From NCBI GenBank assembly GCA_024195585.1, contig SWBL01000039.1, positions 148,495 through 212,494 of the forward strand: a stretch of DNA of 64,000 nt. The letters are read 5' to 3'. Shown piece by piece: positions 1-10,731 of the stretch (position 1 is the stretch's first letter; every line of letters begins with the position of its first letter). The translations under genes were made by a program, and so were the position numbers. The notes beneath the pieces are model-generated. The model was not told the DNA's origin and ran no database searches. It saw only the letters and a program-made list of their open reading frames with translations. The DNA is from Aureobasidium sp. EXF-3400. Its lineage: Eukaryota > Ascomycota > Dothideomycetes > Dothideales > Saccotheciaceae.

Positions 1-239
1 TTGAGCTTCGAAGCAATATAGTAGTTCTGGCCTTCTGGAAATACTATGTCGCCTCCATGACCACATTTGTTGAATGCTTTGAGGATGTTGGGTACATCGT
101 CGGTGGTACCTCCGTTGGCGAGAACAGTGCATTGAGGCCGGTTTCCGACTTTCGAATAATGGACACCTCCACCAAGTACACCAGCAGATGCAATTGGAGA
201 GACGAGTGCAAGAATCGTCCAAAGATTGATTGCGCCCAT
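1..239 (-). CDS. Secreted GH28 family pectinase (polygalacturonase-type), 5' part only
   Basis: N-terminal 79 codons of a gene running off the left edge of the window. The protein opens with a hydrophobic signal peptide (about residues 1-19, LWTILALVSPIASAG), so it is predicted to be secreted. Next comes the pattern C-T-V-x-A-N-G-G-x-x-D-D-x-P-x-I, then KCGHGGDIVFPEGQNYYIAS. This is the typical start of the right-handed beta-helix of fungal glycoside hydrolase family 28 (exo-polygalacturonases, rhamnogalacturonases), which cut pectin in plant cell walls. The catalytic Asp residues lie outside the window, so the exact substrate cannot be given. The start is the only Met ahead of the signal peptide, and a TATA-like box lies about 65 bp upstream. 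Other beta-helix families such as GH55 are less likely. Confidence 0.72.
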   Translation of the reverse strand, partial: MGAINLWTILALVSPIASAGVLGGGVHYSKVGNRPQCTVLANGGTTDDVPNILKAFNKCGHGGDIVFPEGQNYYIASKL

Positions 240-685
240 CTTCTTCAGAGCAAAAGGCGAATTAGATTGTGTCAGCCACTTTCAAAGGTAATTCATACTT
301 CTTATATACGCTTTCCAAACTGCAGCGACTCCTCACAGAGAGCGGCTCACATAAGGAGATGTAATTTTGCTCCAATCATTTCAAATGCCACTCTGCAGCA
401 TCCTCGTAGATCCCATGCGGAGAAGTGCTTTTGAAGAGACAAGATCTTCATACACACGAACAAGCCTCGTGGAAGCAAGCCTCTTGCTCGGCATGAAACA
501 CACCGAGCTGGTGACAAGAAAGGTACGGGTGAGGCTCAAAAGGGAAGGAAGTGATTGCGGGGGAATGTGCCATGACGTAGCGTGTTTTCTGCAAGGCACC
601 ACGACTTTGAACACTCCATGATCTAGAGTACATCCTGTTAAACACCAATTCTACATACCGACATACTCGAATTGATACATACAAC
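240..685. other. Divergent intergenic region, GH28 / thioredoxin-like
   Basis: 446 bp between two divergently transcribed starts. Apart from the TATA-like box on the GH28 side, no supported gene or RNA is seen. Confidence 0.6.
302..308 (-). promoter_or_regulatory. TATA-like box of the GH28 gene
   Basis: Read on the minus strand this is TATATAA, about 65 bp upstream of the GH28 start codon. Spacing and orientation fit a core promoter. This is inference from sequence only. Confidence 0.4.
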
Positions 686-1336
686 ATGGTAGCTGCATCA
701 TTGACGAGATCGCGATTCGTGGTAACCCTGCCACGAAGCTACATCCAAACCTTCACGCGAGCATACACTGCCACAGCACCCAAAAAGGCAGCAAAGAACC
801 GTCTCTACAACTCGTAAGCATTGATCCCAAACTCCTAGACCAAAACTCGAGAATTCTAACAGGAAAACAGCGTACGCTACGAAGATGAATTCGAAACCCT
901 AAACTTGCTTTCGGCGAGCAGTCGTATACCTCTCATTACCCTCTGGTCCGCATCGTGGTGTCCATCCTGCAAAGTGATCTCACCATTACTCAAGGAGCTC
1001 ATCAATGAAGGCGTTGGAGAAGCTCAAGGTGGTGTTTCTTATGCAGAGATTGAGCTCGATTCGCCAACTCTGGGAGGCTTGGCTCTTAAATATCAGGTTG
1101 GTTTGATCTGTCCACCACTAGAGGCCAGAGCGATGTATTGACAGTGACAGGTTAACTCACTACCCACACTATTGGCCTTTGATAGGCAAGAGGCACAGTT
1201 GGAGACTAAGATTCACAAGGTGGACGACATGAAGAACAGGCAGTTCTTGATCAATTGGATTGAGACAGAGGCCAAGCGTCATGGTGAAGGAGGTGCTGGC
1301 GGAAGCAGCTTGTTCGGCTTGTTTGGACGACGCTGA
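686..1336 (+). CDS. Mitochondrial thioredoxin-fold protein
   Basis: Three exons (686-813, 871-1096, 1151-1336) give 179 aa. The first 40 or so residues are rich in Arg, Ser, Thr and Ala with no acidic residue, as expected for a mitochondrial presequence. The core is a thioredoxin fold: LITLWSASWCPSCKVISPLL carries a redox-type WCPSC (CxxC) site, followed by AEIELDSPTLGGLALKYQ and, across the last intron, VNSLPTLLAFDR, which holds the cis-Pro after the usual V-x-S/T-x-P. The tail is Gly-rich (GGAGGSSLFGLFGRR). A role as a mitochondrial thiol-disulfide oxidoreductase is inferred. Both introns are GT-AG and their phases match. The gene is convergent with the Zn2Cys6 gene. Confidence 0.8.
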
Positions 1337-1892
1337 TCGCATGGACCAAAGAGCGTGAAATTCACATCAACGTCAATCGATAGTACACGACCCAAAGAGC
1401 TGTTCTTGTCGACGATGGAACCGCAATGACTTCTGGAGATGTTGATGGATAGACAGTCCTTGCCCATGAGACTCAAATAGCGCCGTTGGTCTTGCGGCCA
1501 ACGAGCCACAGTCACGATCAATCCTGACAAGAAACGTATAGAGAAAGACAACAAGGGTATATATATATGGTCTAATAAGCGAACAACGAGTTTTCAGCCA
1601 GCCAGAAGGGGTTGACGATGAAGAAGGCAAATATCATTAATGCACCACACAAAAAAACGCCGCATGAACGAACCAACTCATCCCTACTTTTTCTTTCGTC
1701 AGACATGATCAGATGGTCTTTCGACCATTCTTCCAGCAAAACAACCTTCAGCAAGACATTACGCAATCTTCGTCAACAATCGTGCGGAACAAATAAGAAA
1801 GACACAATTAGAGGACCGCAGATGAGGGTATCAATATGCAATCGAACCAGGACAGAAAGCGCCTATGCTTCTCTCGTACGAGATGTCGACAA
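1337..1892. other. Convergent 3' intergenic region
   Basis: Between the 3' ends of the thioredoxin-like and Zn2Cys6 genes. It contains a short TA run (about 1558-1568). Open frames here overlap one another on both strands and have no recognisable domain. Confidence 0.5.
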
Positions 1893-4225
1893 CTAGGCCT
1901 GATAATACAGTGCAGATTGGTTGGCAACGGGATTCGGTGCCACATAGACGTTCTGGTAAGGATGTGATGGCATGGTGAAATCAGCGTTAGCGAACATTGG
2001 GTTTACCATGCCAGTTGGTGGACGTCGAGTAGGCGCCGGGGCTGGTGCCGGTGCAGGCGCAGCAATGGGTGTGATGGTGGTCGAATACTGTCCGTACGGT
2101 TGTTGCATTGGCACAGGACTCGTGAGCAACGATGTGGAGTGAACCGAAGCAATGGGCTGGGCAGGCGGCTGTGGTTCATCTTGCCAGCCCCATTTTTCCT
2201 TGAGTTCTTTGAAGACGAATGCAATGCGCCATCCTGTCTCCTTGTTGATTTTCTGGAAGATTTGAAGCACTTCCTCTTGCTCACGTCGGTCGGTCAAGCA
2301 CTCAGCGGCATGAGCCAAGGAACGAATAGCTACACTAGCGACTCCCCTGCAAGTTTGGTTAGCATAAAGGCTGGCCCGATGCCAGTAGGAAAGTTGCTTA
2401 CCTGTCCTTGACATGAGCAGTAATGCCGCAAATCATCTGTGAATGTCGATGCTGCATATCGTGCATCTCGGGATTATCGAGACCAAAGTAAGGATGTATT
2501 TGCGAAAGAAGGACCATGACAGTGTGGTAGAATAGACGAGCGACAATGGTCGTACGCTTAATCAACCACACCTCCGGAAAGCACGATTTGGAAGAAGTAT
2601 GCTGAGGGTAGAGATAGGCCATAGGATGCATGGTACGAGGGATGTTGTCATTCCAGGCATCCGTCCATGACTTGAGCTTTTGCCATTCGCCGTACCGGTT
2701 CTGTCGGCGCATTTCCTCGTCACGCTGGTCTTGTTCCTGGTGTCTGGGAATGGTGGCCCTAAAGTTCGCGACCTTCGCAACGATGTATAGCATACGATGA
2801 GTCCAGATTTCCTCTCGGCCGTTGTGAATCTCGCGATTGAAGTCCATGTCAATACCCCAGTCATCAGGGTCCCAAGCAACTTGCCAGTTGAAATGCAAGC
2901 AACTCAGAACTTCAAGTCCTACGTTAAGCCAGAAACAGGCAGCACCGATACCTTGGGAACGTGCGTTCCACCCACACTCTTTGATAAGAGCGCGGGCGCC
3001 TGCGATATGATTCATCCTCTGTAACGCGCGCTCGCTCATAATCTCGTAAACATTCAAGATGACGGCGGTAGTAGCACACACAATAGTATCGCGGTTAGGG
3101 TTCTGAAGGTTCTTGAGCAAATATCTCGTTGCCGTGTCGTAATAGTGTAGAGCCTTTTTTTCACTGTAAGCAGAGTTGACAAGCACTAGATGCCGGGCAC
3201 CACAGGCTAGGAATGCGTTCAAAAGCATAGGCTCGCCTAACGAATGGAATGGCAGCAAGCGTGAGAACTAGAAATCATCAGTCAGTGCCTAGAAGTCCAG
3301 ATACACAAGGGGTGCTTACATGTTTCATAGGATCCATACTGTCCATCCATAGACCAACCTCTTCGACAAAGACTTGCATGAACAGAGTCTCCTCTTGTGT
3401 GGTAAGAAACTCACGCCTTCCCTCGGCGGCGTCATCTGGGTCTTGTTGTTGACTGTATGCTGATATGGAGCCTCTTTGTTGATTCGAGAAAGGAGAATCC
3501 TGCGTAGCATGGGTGGTTGTGTTGTAAGCGTCGTATTTGTGATCCTCGGTCGAGGGATACGACTCGGGAAGAATGCCTTGGATTGGAGGTAATGGTTGGT
3601 ACGCCATGTTTGGAGCAGACGGAGTATTTCCTTGAGCCTGCGCCTGTGCCTGGGCGTGAGCTTGTGCCTGAGCATGGGCTTGCGCTTGAGCTTGGGCATG
3701 GGCTTGAGCCTGTGCATGTGCGTGAGCCTGCGCCTGGGCTTGGGCCTGTGCGTGAGCATGCTGTGCTTGAGCGTGTGCCTGAGCTTGAGCCTGGGCATGT
3801 GCGTGGGCCACAGCAGCTGGATTGTATTCAAACATGGGCATGCCCGTCATGTCAGTAGCTTGTAGTTGCTGCTGAACAATCGAGGGCCGTGAAGGGCGCG
3901 CGTCCTTTGCGCCGTACTTTTCCAGACCTCCGACATACTCGGAAGCAATGTCGCGAGACTCGTCCATGAAGTCTATCTTCCATTCGAGAGTGGGTGCCTT
4001 CTGCGGCGGACCTTGGCAGTTGGTGTCGATGAAGTTGAGACGCAGACCACGTTTGCATTGGCGGTTCGACTTGCGACAATTCTGGCAGATGGGAGCTCCC
4101 TCGTCGCACTTGAGATGGCGCTCGCGACACGTCAAACATCCGGTGCGGACGCGCTTTGGTTTGGACACGACGGCCGCTGCTGCATCGGGCAAAGGCACGT
4201 CGCCATTGCCTGTTGGCGCAGTCAT
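1893..4225 (-). CDS. Zn2Cys6 fungal transcription factor with His/Ala/Gln repeat
   Basis: Three exons (4225-3320, 3267-2402, 2346-1893) encode about 741 aa. Residues 30-57 form a complete binuclear zinc cluster (CX2CX6CX6CX2CX6C: C30, C33, C40, C47, C50, C57) preceded by a basic stretch, so the protein should bind DNA in the nucleus. Residues about 140-198 are an almost pure His/Ala/Gln tract. From about residue 300 onward (MDPMKHFSRLLPFHS, then NAFLACGARHL across intron 1) the sequence has the look of the fungal-specific transcription factor / C6 middle region. The C-terminal part is Pro/Ala-rich. Target genes cannot be inferred. Both introns are GT-AG with matching phase. It is divergent from the ASA1-like gene across a 700-bp promoter region. 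Confidence 0.88.
3632..3808 (-). repeat. Low-complexity HA/QA coding repeat
   Basis: About 59 codons made almost only of Ala alternating with His or Gln, inside the Zn2Cys6 factor. At DNA level this is an imperfect hexanucleotide-like array of GCY/CAR/CAT triplets. The reverse strand also stays open, producing mirror Leu/Gly/Pro-rich frames that are artefacts. Confidence 0.85.
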
Positions 4226-4927
4226 GGAAAGAGAGTGACCTTATCGCCTACCAGCTGGAGCTGGGAACGGAGCCGGAGCTGAACTCGATCGGCTGGTCGT
4301 GAGCGTCGCTGAGTCGAGTCGTCGAGCCGAGTGGGAAGTAGTTGGCGACCTTTCGTTGGGCGAAGGCAGGCGCGTGGGTTCCTACTTGGTCGAGTCGCGT
4401 CTACTGGGCGGTACTGTTCGCACCACGGCGCCCGCTATGAAGTCGATTGAGTCAAACGAGATGGAAGCAGATCACGAAGGTGATGGTGAACTCAAAAGCG
4501 CGATGTAAAGGCGGAAGTCGCTGCCGACCAAGCACGTCTGCGCATGCCTTGTTCGCTCGTTCACGCGCTCGGGCCTTCGCTTGCTTTGCTCCTTCCCAAT
4601 CCTCTCTGCCGCTATGGAGTAGCTTCCTTTTCGTGACTTGCCTTCCCTGTTCTATGCATATATCGATGCACTTCAGCTCTAATACTGTCCGTTCGACTTG
4701 CTTGCTCATGCAATTTGCCTAGTTGTTACTTGGACGTAGGAACCCTATCATTCAAAACGCCAGCTTGCTTGCCCTTCTCGGCTGCTTGTGCAGAACGGAC
4801 CTTTAGCTGGCCCAGTTGGCAATCCGAGCCTGCTCGCGAGCGCCTTCCCGCTGTCACCTGTCACTTTGTACCAAGACCCCTCATGATCTGTACCTGAACA
4901 CCTTTTGAAGCCCACTTCTATCCGCAC
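4226..4927. other. Divergent promoter region, Zn2Cys6 factor / ASA1-like gene
   Basis: 702 bp separating divergent starts. It is pyrimidine-rich toward the ASA1-like start (about 4500-4920), as usual for a fungal 5' leader. No supported gene. Confidence 0.5.
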
Positions 4928-6191
4928 ATGGCTCTCCTACAGGCTGCTGCTCTGCCTCCTGCACAGCCAGCCTATGTGCTCAGAGGTCACAATGCACAGA
5001 TCCACAGTGTTTGCTTTGTGCGCCATAACACCCGCCTCTTGACTGGTGACGCCGAAGGCTGGCTCGTCCTGTGGAATCTTGCTTCCAAGCGACCTGTCGC
5101 TGTATGGAGGGGTCATTCTGCTGCTATTCTAGCCGTGTCAACTTGGACAGATGACAGGCTAATTACGTGAGTCACAGGTACATGTCGTTGTCCTTCGTTG
5201 CTATCGTGCTGACGAGCACTCAAGACATGGGAGAGACAGTAAGTTGCGTGTCTGGCAGCTGAAAGCTTCAGATGAGTCCACTTTCTCTGTTGTTCTACCC
5301 ATAGAAGACCCTGTCACACCTCGCCACGAACCGTGGCTGCTGCATACCATCTCAGTGAACACTCTCAACTTCTGTTCATTTTCTGCCTGCGAAGCCTCTC
5401 CATCAGAGGCTGCCCAACTATCCTCCGAAGCTATCGATACCACCCTCCTTGTTGCTGTCCCAGGAGACACCGAAGGTGATATCGATGTCTACTCCTTGCC
5501 CTCGAAAGCAAAGCTCACTACGGTCTGCGCCCCTAGGACCACCAAACTAGGTAAGATCTTGCGCTCTTCTCCTTTTTCTGGTTTTGACTGATGTTGCCAT
5601 AAAGGCATGGCCATGTGCGTCAAGATATTGGTTCAGGACGACCAAATCATATTGATAGCAGGCTACGAAGGCGGCCATTGCTGCTTGTGGCGTTACGACC
5701 ACGTCCAATCTCAATGGGCCTTGCTCTCTACCACCAAAAGTCACAGTCAGCCAATACTCTCGCTGGACATCGCGAAGTCCCTTCGGAGATACTACACATC
5801 TGCTGCAGATGCTACTATTGCTAGTCACTCTCTCACGGACCTGACAGCATCTCAGCCCATCAAGACAACCGAAACCAAGCACTCTGGCCAGCAATCTCTT
5901 CACGTTAGGTCCGACGACAAAATCTTTGCTACAGCCGGTTGGGATGGATGTGTGCGTGTCTATTCTGCAAAGACGATGCGTGAACTTGCTGTGCTCAAGT
6001 GGCACAAGCAAGGCTGCTATGCCCTCGCATTTGCAGATCTGTCTTCACAACAAATCGAAACTTTCGAGGGCGAACATGTCTCTACGACACTTCAGACAGT
6101 CGGACAAAAACGAGAGACAAAAGCTCAGACAACGCACTGGATAGCTGCTGGTTCAAAAGATGGAAAGGTTTCGCTATGGGATATCTATTGA
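4928..6191 (+). CDS. ASA1: WD40 repeat protein, ASTRA-associated protein 1 (ASA1) type
   Basis: Three exons (4928-5166, 5225-5550, 5605-6191) encode 383 aa. The N terminus reads PAYVLRGHNAQIHSVCF, followed by TRLLTGDAEGWLVLWNLASK and a second WD blade ending VAVWRGHSAAI. Across intron 1 the frame continues as ITHGRDSKLRVWQL. The C terminus ends in a further blade (AAGSKDGKVSLWDIY). This order and length match Asa1, a seven-bladed propeller that in yeast is a subunit of the ASTRA complex with Tra1 and the Tti/Tel2 chaperones. The assignment rests on remembered family consensus; a different WD40 protein is possible but less likely. The gene converges with DBP7, the stops lying only about 27 bp apart. 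Confidence 0.8.
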
Positions 6192-6217
6192 TGGAAAGGA
6201 AGGAAAGAATCTAGCTC

Positions 6218-8647
6218 TTAGCCCAAGTTGAACTCCGAAGCACCACCACCCATCATGGCCTTTGTCTTTGCACGCATGATTCTGGCTGCTTCCTGGGCAT
6301 CAGTCATTTGCGGACCGTCATCGCCATCAGGGGCAGATCTCTTCTCGCCCGAGCTCTTTGCGCCCTTGACATTAGCCTTGTGACGAGAGTCCTTAGACTT
6401 CTTGGCATCTTCTTTGCCTGGACGCAGACCAGGGACCTTGATGCTACCAGGCTTGTCTCTGAGCGCGAATGCCTTGGCCAAGTGACCGAGGTGGAGGGTC
6501 TTGATGTTGAAGATTGCTCTCTCTGCTGCCACGTGGGTTGCGTAAGCTCTGATATGGCTCTGATATGCGCGGCGAGCCTGCTCAAGGTGTTTCGGAGTCT
6601 CGAGAGCCCATCTCTCGACATCCAGTTGCCAGTCTGTTGCTTTCTCTTCCCACTCGCGGCCGGAAGACACTGTGCCCGAAGTTGGCGTTAGACCCTTCTT
6701 CAGCAGCTCAACAGCATCGTGCCTAGTGAGGCCATGCCCTGCGTCTCTTCGGCCTTCTTTCAAGATGTCAACGTAACCTTCCTCGTTGCCGGGTTGGAGG
6801 AAGATCAAGGCTCTTCCGTCACGTCCTGCACGAGCGGTACGTCCAATACGATGGAGATGGTCATCTTTGCTGAAGGCCGGGTCGTATTCGATAACAAAGT
6901 CGACATTAGGAAGATCCAGACCACGAGAAGCAACATCAGTACATATCATGACCGAAGCATCCTTGTTGTTGGTGAAGGCCTTGAGTGTAGAAGTACGAAT
7001 GTTTTGAGGCAGCGAGCCGTGCATGCGGAAGATGGAGACCTCGTTGTCCTTGCCCGAGATGATTGGTGAGATTGCCTCTGTGCATGCGTCGTCAATTGAA
7101 CCTCCTTGTCTGATCTTTCCTGGAGCCAGCTTCTTTTCGTAATTTGACAACTCCTTCTCTTTCTCTTTCTTAGCAGTAGTCGTGATGGGGTTCATTTTGT
7201 CCAGCTCAGATAATTCGGGGTTCTTCTTTCTTTCCTCCTTGGCCTCGGATCCAGTAATTTTCTTCTCTCCACCGCGCGTTAGAACCTCGAAATGGAAATC
7301 GACAGAGTCGGCGCATGACATGAACACGATAGTCTTCATGACAGATCCCTTCCTAGCGAATGATCGTCGGAGAATGGCGGCAAGTGTGACCAGTCTTAGC
7401 TTGGCCGGTACAACGGCATACGCCTGCTTCAATTGAGCAGGCGCTGAGAAAGCATGGCCGTTCTTTTCTGCGTCTTCGGCGTCTCTAGGCTTCTCGGCAG
7501 AAATTGACACAGCTTCCTTCAATGTGATGTTACCTAGTCTTTCGACATCCATCTTGATGGTGGCAGAACACAGGACGGTTGTTCTTTTCTCAGGCAGTCC
7601 GGGAATTGGAGTTTGCTGCACCTTGCGCATACGCAGGTTCATCAGGGAAACAATTTTTTGGATGTCGTTCTCGAAGCCAAGCTCCATCAAACGATCACCT
7701 TCGTCCAATACTAGCCATCTTACGTTGCTGACATCCAGTCTCTCAGTGTGCTCCAGGTGATCGACCAGACGACCAGGTGTGGCTACCAGGATGTTCAGGC
7801 CCTTTCTCAACCTCGCCTTCTCGGATTGTTTCTTCTCTCCACCGATGACGGTTCCAGCGACGATCCAGTGGGCGGCTCCAAGTAATGACTCAAGGACAGT
7901 AGAAATCTGCTTGCTGAGCTCTCGCGTAGGGGCTAGGATGATGGCGAACAGTCCAGAGTCTCGATTGAGGCCACCGGTGCCGCCATTTTCTTTCCTTGCA
8001 GTCTCGGACATGGTAACCAAGCGTTGTACGATGGGAAGAAGGTAGGCTAGTGTTTTACCGGAACCAGTCTCAGCTTGAATGAAAGCATCCGAGTCGTCCT
8101 TCACCAGCTGTGCTACAGCCTTTGCTTGAATAGCTGTAGGAGCCTTTATTCCCATCTTTTCAAGCAGGTGGCGAGCAACGTTCGGCGACAGGCCCAAGGA
8201 GGTGAAAGTGTCGAGTTCGGAGCTTAGAGGGGCGTTGGAGGGCTGGATAGGCTCTGCATCTTCTGCTTCGTCTTCTTCCTCAACGGGGGCAGTTGTGGCA
8301 GCGGGGTTGTATGTGAATAGCGACGAAATGACTTCCTTAGGGCGTTGTCTAGGAGGGTTGTTGTTGTCTCTTGGACCGGTGCGGCCAGTGGTATGTGTAG
8401 GCTTATATTCGCCAGTCTCGGTCTTTTGGCGCTTGAAGGGACGAGGTTCCGAGTTTGAGCCCGAGCGTACATCGTTTCTTGCATCGTTTCCCTTCTTGTA
8501 GTCCGGGTTGCTCTTGTTCTGACCGTATTCCAAGGCTTTCTTTGCAGTCAAACGATCCTTCCAGCGGCCGCCCTTGTATGCGGTAGTCTTGGGGGCCCAC
8601 GGTTGATCGCCAACCGCGAAGTTAAGAAGCATTCCATCGTCGGCCAT
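6218..8647 (-). CDS. DBP7: ATP-dependent DEAD-box RNA helicase DBP7
   Basis: Single 809-aa open frame. It has a basic N-terminal extension (residues 1-140), a Q-motif region (FTSLGLSPNVARHLLEKMG, then PTAIQ), motif I AETGSGKT (192-199), Ia APTRELSKQ, Ib TPGR, motif II read as DEGD (315-318), motif III SAT, motif V DVASRGLDLP and motif VI HRIGRTARAG. A DEGD variant, long linkers in the second RecA domain and a Lys-rich tail are characteristic of Dbp7/DDX31, a nucleolar helicase needed for assembly of early pre-60S ribosomal particles. The start is the first Met and lies on the conserved ADDGMLLNF opening. Confidence 0.93.
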   Translation of the reverse strand: MADDGMLLNFAVGDQPWAPKTTAYKGGRWKDRLTAKKALEYGQNKSNPDYKKGNDARNDVRSGSNSEPRPFKRQKTETGEYKPTHTTGRTGPRDNNNPPRQRPKEVISSLFTYNPAATTAPVEEEDEAEDAEPIQPSNAPLSSELDTFTSLGLSPNVARHLLEKMGIKAPTAIQAKAVAQLVKDDSDAFIQAETGSGKTLAYLLPIVQRLVTMSETARKENGGTGGLNRDSGLFAIILAPTRELSKQISTVLESLLGAAHWIVAGTVIGGEKKQSEKARLRKGLNILVATPGRLVDHLEHTERLDVSNVRWLVLDEGDRLMELGFENDIQKIVSLMNLRMRKVQQTPIPGLPEKRTTVLCSATIKMDVERLGNITLKEAVSISAEKPRDAEDAEKNGHAFSAPAQLKQAYAVVPAKLRLVTLAAILRRSFARKGSVMKTIVFMSCADSVDFHFEVLTRGGEKKITGSEAKEERKKNPELSELDKMNPITTTAKKEKEKELSNYEKKLAPGKIRQGGSIDDACTEAISPIISGKDNEVSIFRMHGSLPQNIRTSTLKAFTNNKDASVMICTDVASRGLDLPNVDFVIEYDPAFSKDDHLHRIGRTARAGRDGRALIFLQPGNEEGYVDILKEGRRDAGHGLTRHDAVELLKKGLTPTSGTVSSGREWEEKATDWQLDVERWALETPKHLEQARRAYQSHIRAYATHVAAERAIFNIKTLHLGHLAKAFALRDKPGSIKVPGLRPGKEDAKKSKDSRHKANVKGAKSSGEKRSAPDGDDGPQMTDAQEAARIMRAKTKAMMGGGASEFNLG

Positions 8648-9309
8648 GGTGAACAGTACGTGTCGGTACAGAAAGTCGATGCAGAGTCGGGAAAATTTCC
8701 AGACACCAAACGGGAAGTCTCAAGAAACTCTTCGCGGATCTGGGGTAGAGCCAAGCTTGGACCAGCCAGGCACATGTTCCGCACTCTCCCCCGAGCTGCC
8801 TCGCTGGCTCGCTGCCTCGCGGCCTCAATCATCTCCATCTACTTACCATGACAAGACACAGAGCCCCACAGCTCTTCGCAAGCCGCACTGAGATACCGCT
8901 GTTGTAGTCTGTGCTATGATAACCCGGGGCAATGACCCGTAATCGTAGGTCTCGTGTCTTTGGATAAAGCAGCCATCACACCTCTTATTGGCTGCTGGAC
9001 ATTGCTCCGCAGCCACGCGCAGCTCTTTGACCAAACCGTTTTCTTTTCAGCCGAGTCCTGCAAGCCTGCACGCCAGCTTTTGCTATTAGATGAACTTCTG
9101 GCGTCGCTCATCACCGAGCTGTGATTCACATGTCCCATGGCTTGCTGATCTTCGTACGTGGCAGCACTGAGACAAGAGAAACCGTTGAACCATGACGTGT
9201 GCCGAAAACCAACATGCTTTGATGCTTCCTTTCCCGCTCTGCAGGACCTGCATATCAGAGAAATTTGTTTCCCTGCTCTCTCTTGCAACAATCAAAACCA
9301 TCTCCTAAC
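8648..9309. other. Divergent promoter region, DBP7 / MDR oxidoreductase
   Basis: 662 bp between divergent starts. Several overlapping frames occur on both strands, none with a domain or a consistent coding bias. Nothing further seen. Confidence 0.5.
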
Positions 9310-10400
9310 ATGGCTCAACGGATGCGAGCAGTACAGTATACTTCGGTCCAGGGTGGCCTGGAAAAGAATCTCGAATACACCGAACAAGCCCTGGCCCCAC
9401 AACATGATGAGCAGATGCAGCGCGGCGACCATATTATGGTCGAAGTAATCTCTGCTTCTATCAACCCACTGGATTGGAAGATGCCCGAGACTCCTGTCAT
9501 CGGAAAAGCTTTGACTTATTCTTTCACTTCGTCTGCTACCATACCCGGCATGGACTACTGTGGAAGAATAAAGTCAACAGGTTCTACCATTGATAGCTTG
9601 AGCATTGGTGAACTGGTATATGGACGATTGACTAGACCCACATCCTCGGGCACTCTTGCCCAATACGTAAGTGTCGGGCATTAAAAAGCAACGGACCCAA
9701 AACTCATGTATGTCAGGTCAACATCGACCCCGGAACCTGTATACCTCTCCCAGAAGGAGTCAACCCAGATGACGCTGCCACGATCGGTATAGCTGGTGAA
9801 ACAGCATATCGTAGTATTGTTCCGAATGTGCAGACTGGCGACAGAGTCTTTATCAACGGGGGCTCTTCCGGCACAGGTACTTTTGGCATCCAGATCGCAA
9901 AGCTTCTAGGCTGTCACGTCACCGTATCTTGCTCAACATCCGCTATCGAACTATGCAAGGAGCTTGGTGCAGATGAAGTCTTCGATTACACAAAGACAGA
10001 CTTGATCGCCGAGCTGATTGAGAGTGGAAAGACCGAACCTTTCGACCTGCTAGTAGACGACGTCGGTGTACCTGAAGATCTCTACAAGGAATCGCATCTG
10101 TATCTCAACCCCACGGGCAAGTTCATCTCGATTGGCAGCAAGAACGACATTGCCTCACTTGCAGCACGCACGCTCCCGACCTTCTTGGGAGGCGGCAGGC
10201 GCAAGTCGGAACAAGTTCACGTTTTGCTGGGAACACACCGAGATGACTTAGTTCAGCTTGGTAGATGGATGGCTCAAGGCAAGATCAAGGCCGTCATCGA
10301 CTCAACCTATCCTTTGCAGGATGCCGCAGAAGCGTATGCAAAGTTGAAGGGCGGTCATGCACATGGAAAGATTGTAATCCGAGTGGCCGCGAAGCATTGA
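9310..10400 (+). CDS. Zinc-independent MDR-family NAD(P)H oxidoreductase (quinone reductase-like)
   Basis: Two exons (9310-9666, 9717-10400), 346 aa. It opens with MRAVQYTSVQGGLEKNLEY and a GroES-like domain (VEVISASINPLDWKM, then PGMDYCGRI). After the intron the ADATIGIAGETAYRS-type segment leads into a Rossmann fold with GDRVFINGGSSGTGTFGIQIAK and CSTSAIELCKELGADEVFDY. The catalytic and structural zinc Cys clusters of alcohol dehydrogenases are absent. This matches NADPH-dependent quinone oxidoreductase / Rtn4ip1-like members of the medium-chain reductase superfamily. The substrate is unknown. It lies in tandem upstream of the PAN6 gene. Confidence 0.85.
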
Positions 10401-10731
10401 GTTGGATTATGAGGTCTTCCAATACGTTCTATAAGCAGGTCATACATATTCCAATTAATATTTCTTATCACGCGATGCGGTGCAAAATATGAGAACGGGT
10501 GTGATCAGATGCTAGGCGTATTTTGAAGCACAAACATGTGTATCGCCCATACTCAGAAGCACCGCGTACTATACATACTCGACGACCGACAATTGCAATT
10601 TCCACTTGCCAAAATGCTGACAATGGGTTGAAAAACACGACATCTCGCAGCGCGGGGACAAGCGATTCTCCAAGACCAAGCAAAACTGCCATTGGCGATC
10701 TAGCACACCCAAGCAGCAGCGTCGCGACAAA
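10401..10731. other. Tandem intergenic region upstream of PAN6
   Basis: 331 bp. An upstream reading frame (from 10523) is open into the PAN6 frame, but its translation is a low-information Ser/Thr/Arg stretch and is treated as leader sequence. No independent gene seen. Confidence 0.5.

Noticed and set aside
3517..3865. Plus-strand frames across the HA/QA repeat
   Set aside because: They are mirror images of the repeat (Leu/Gly/Pro/Val), without start context or a domain.
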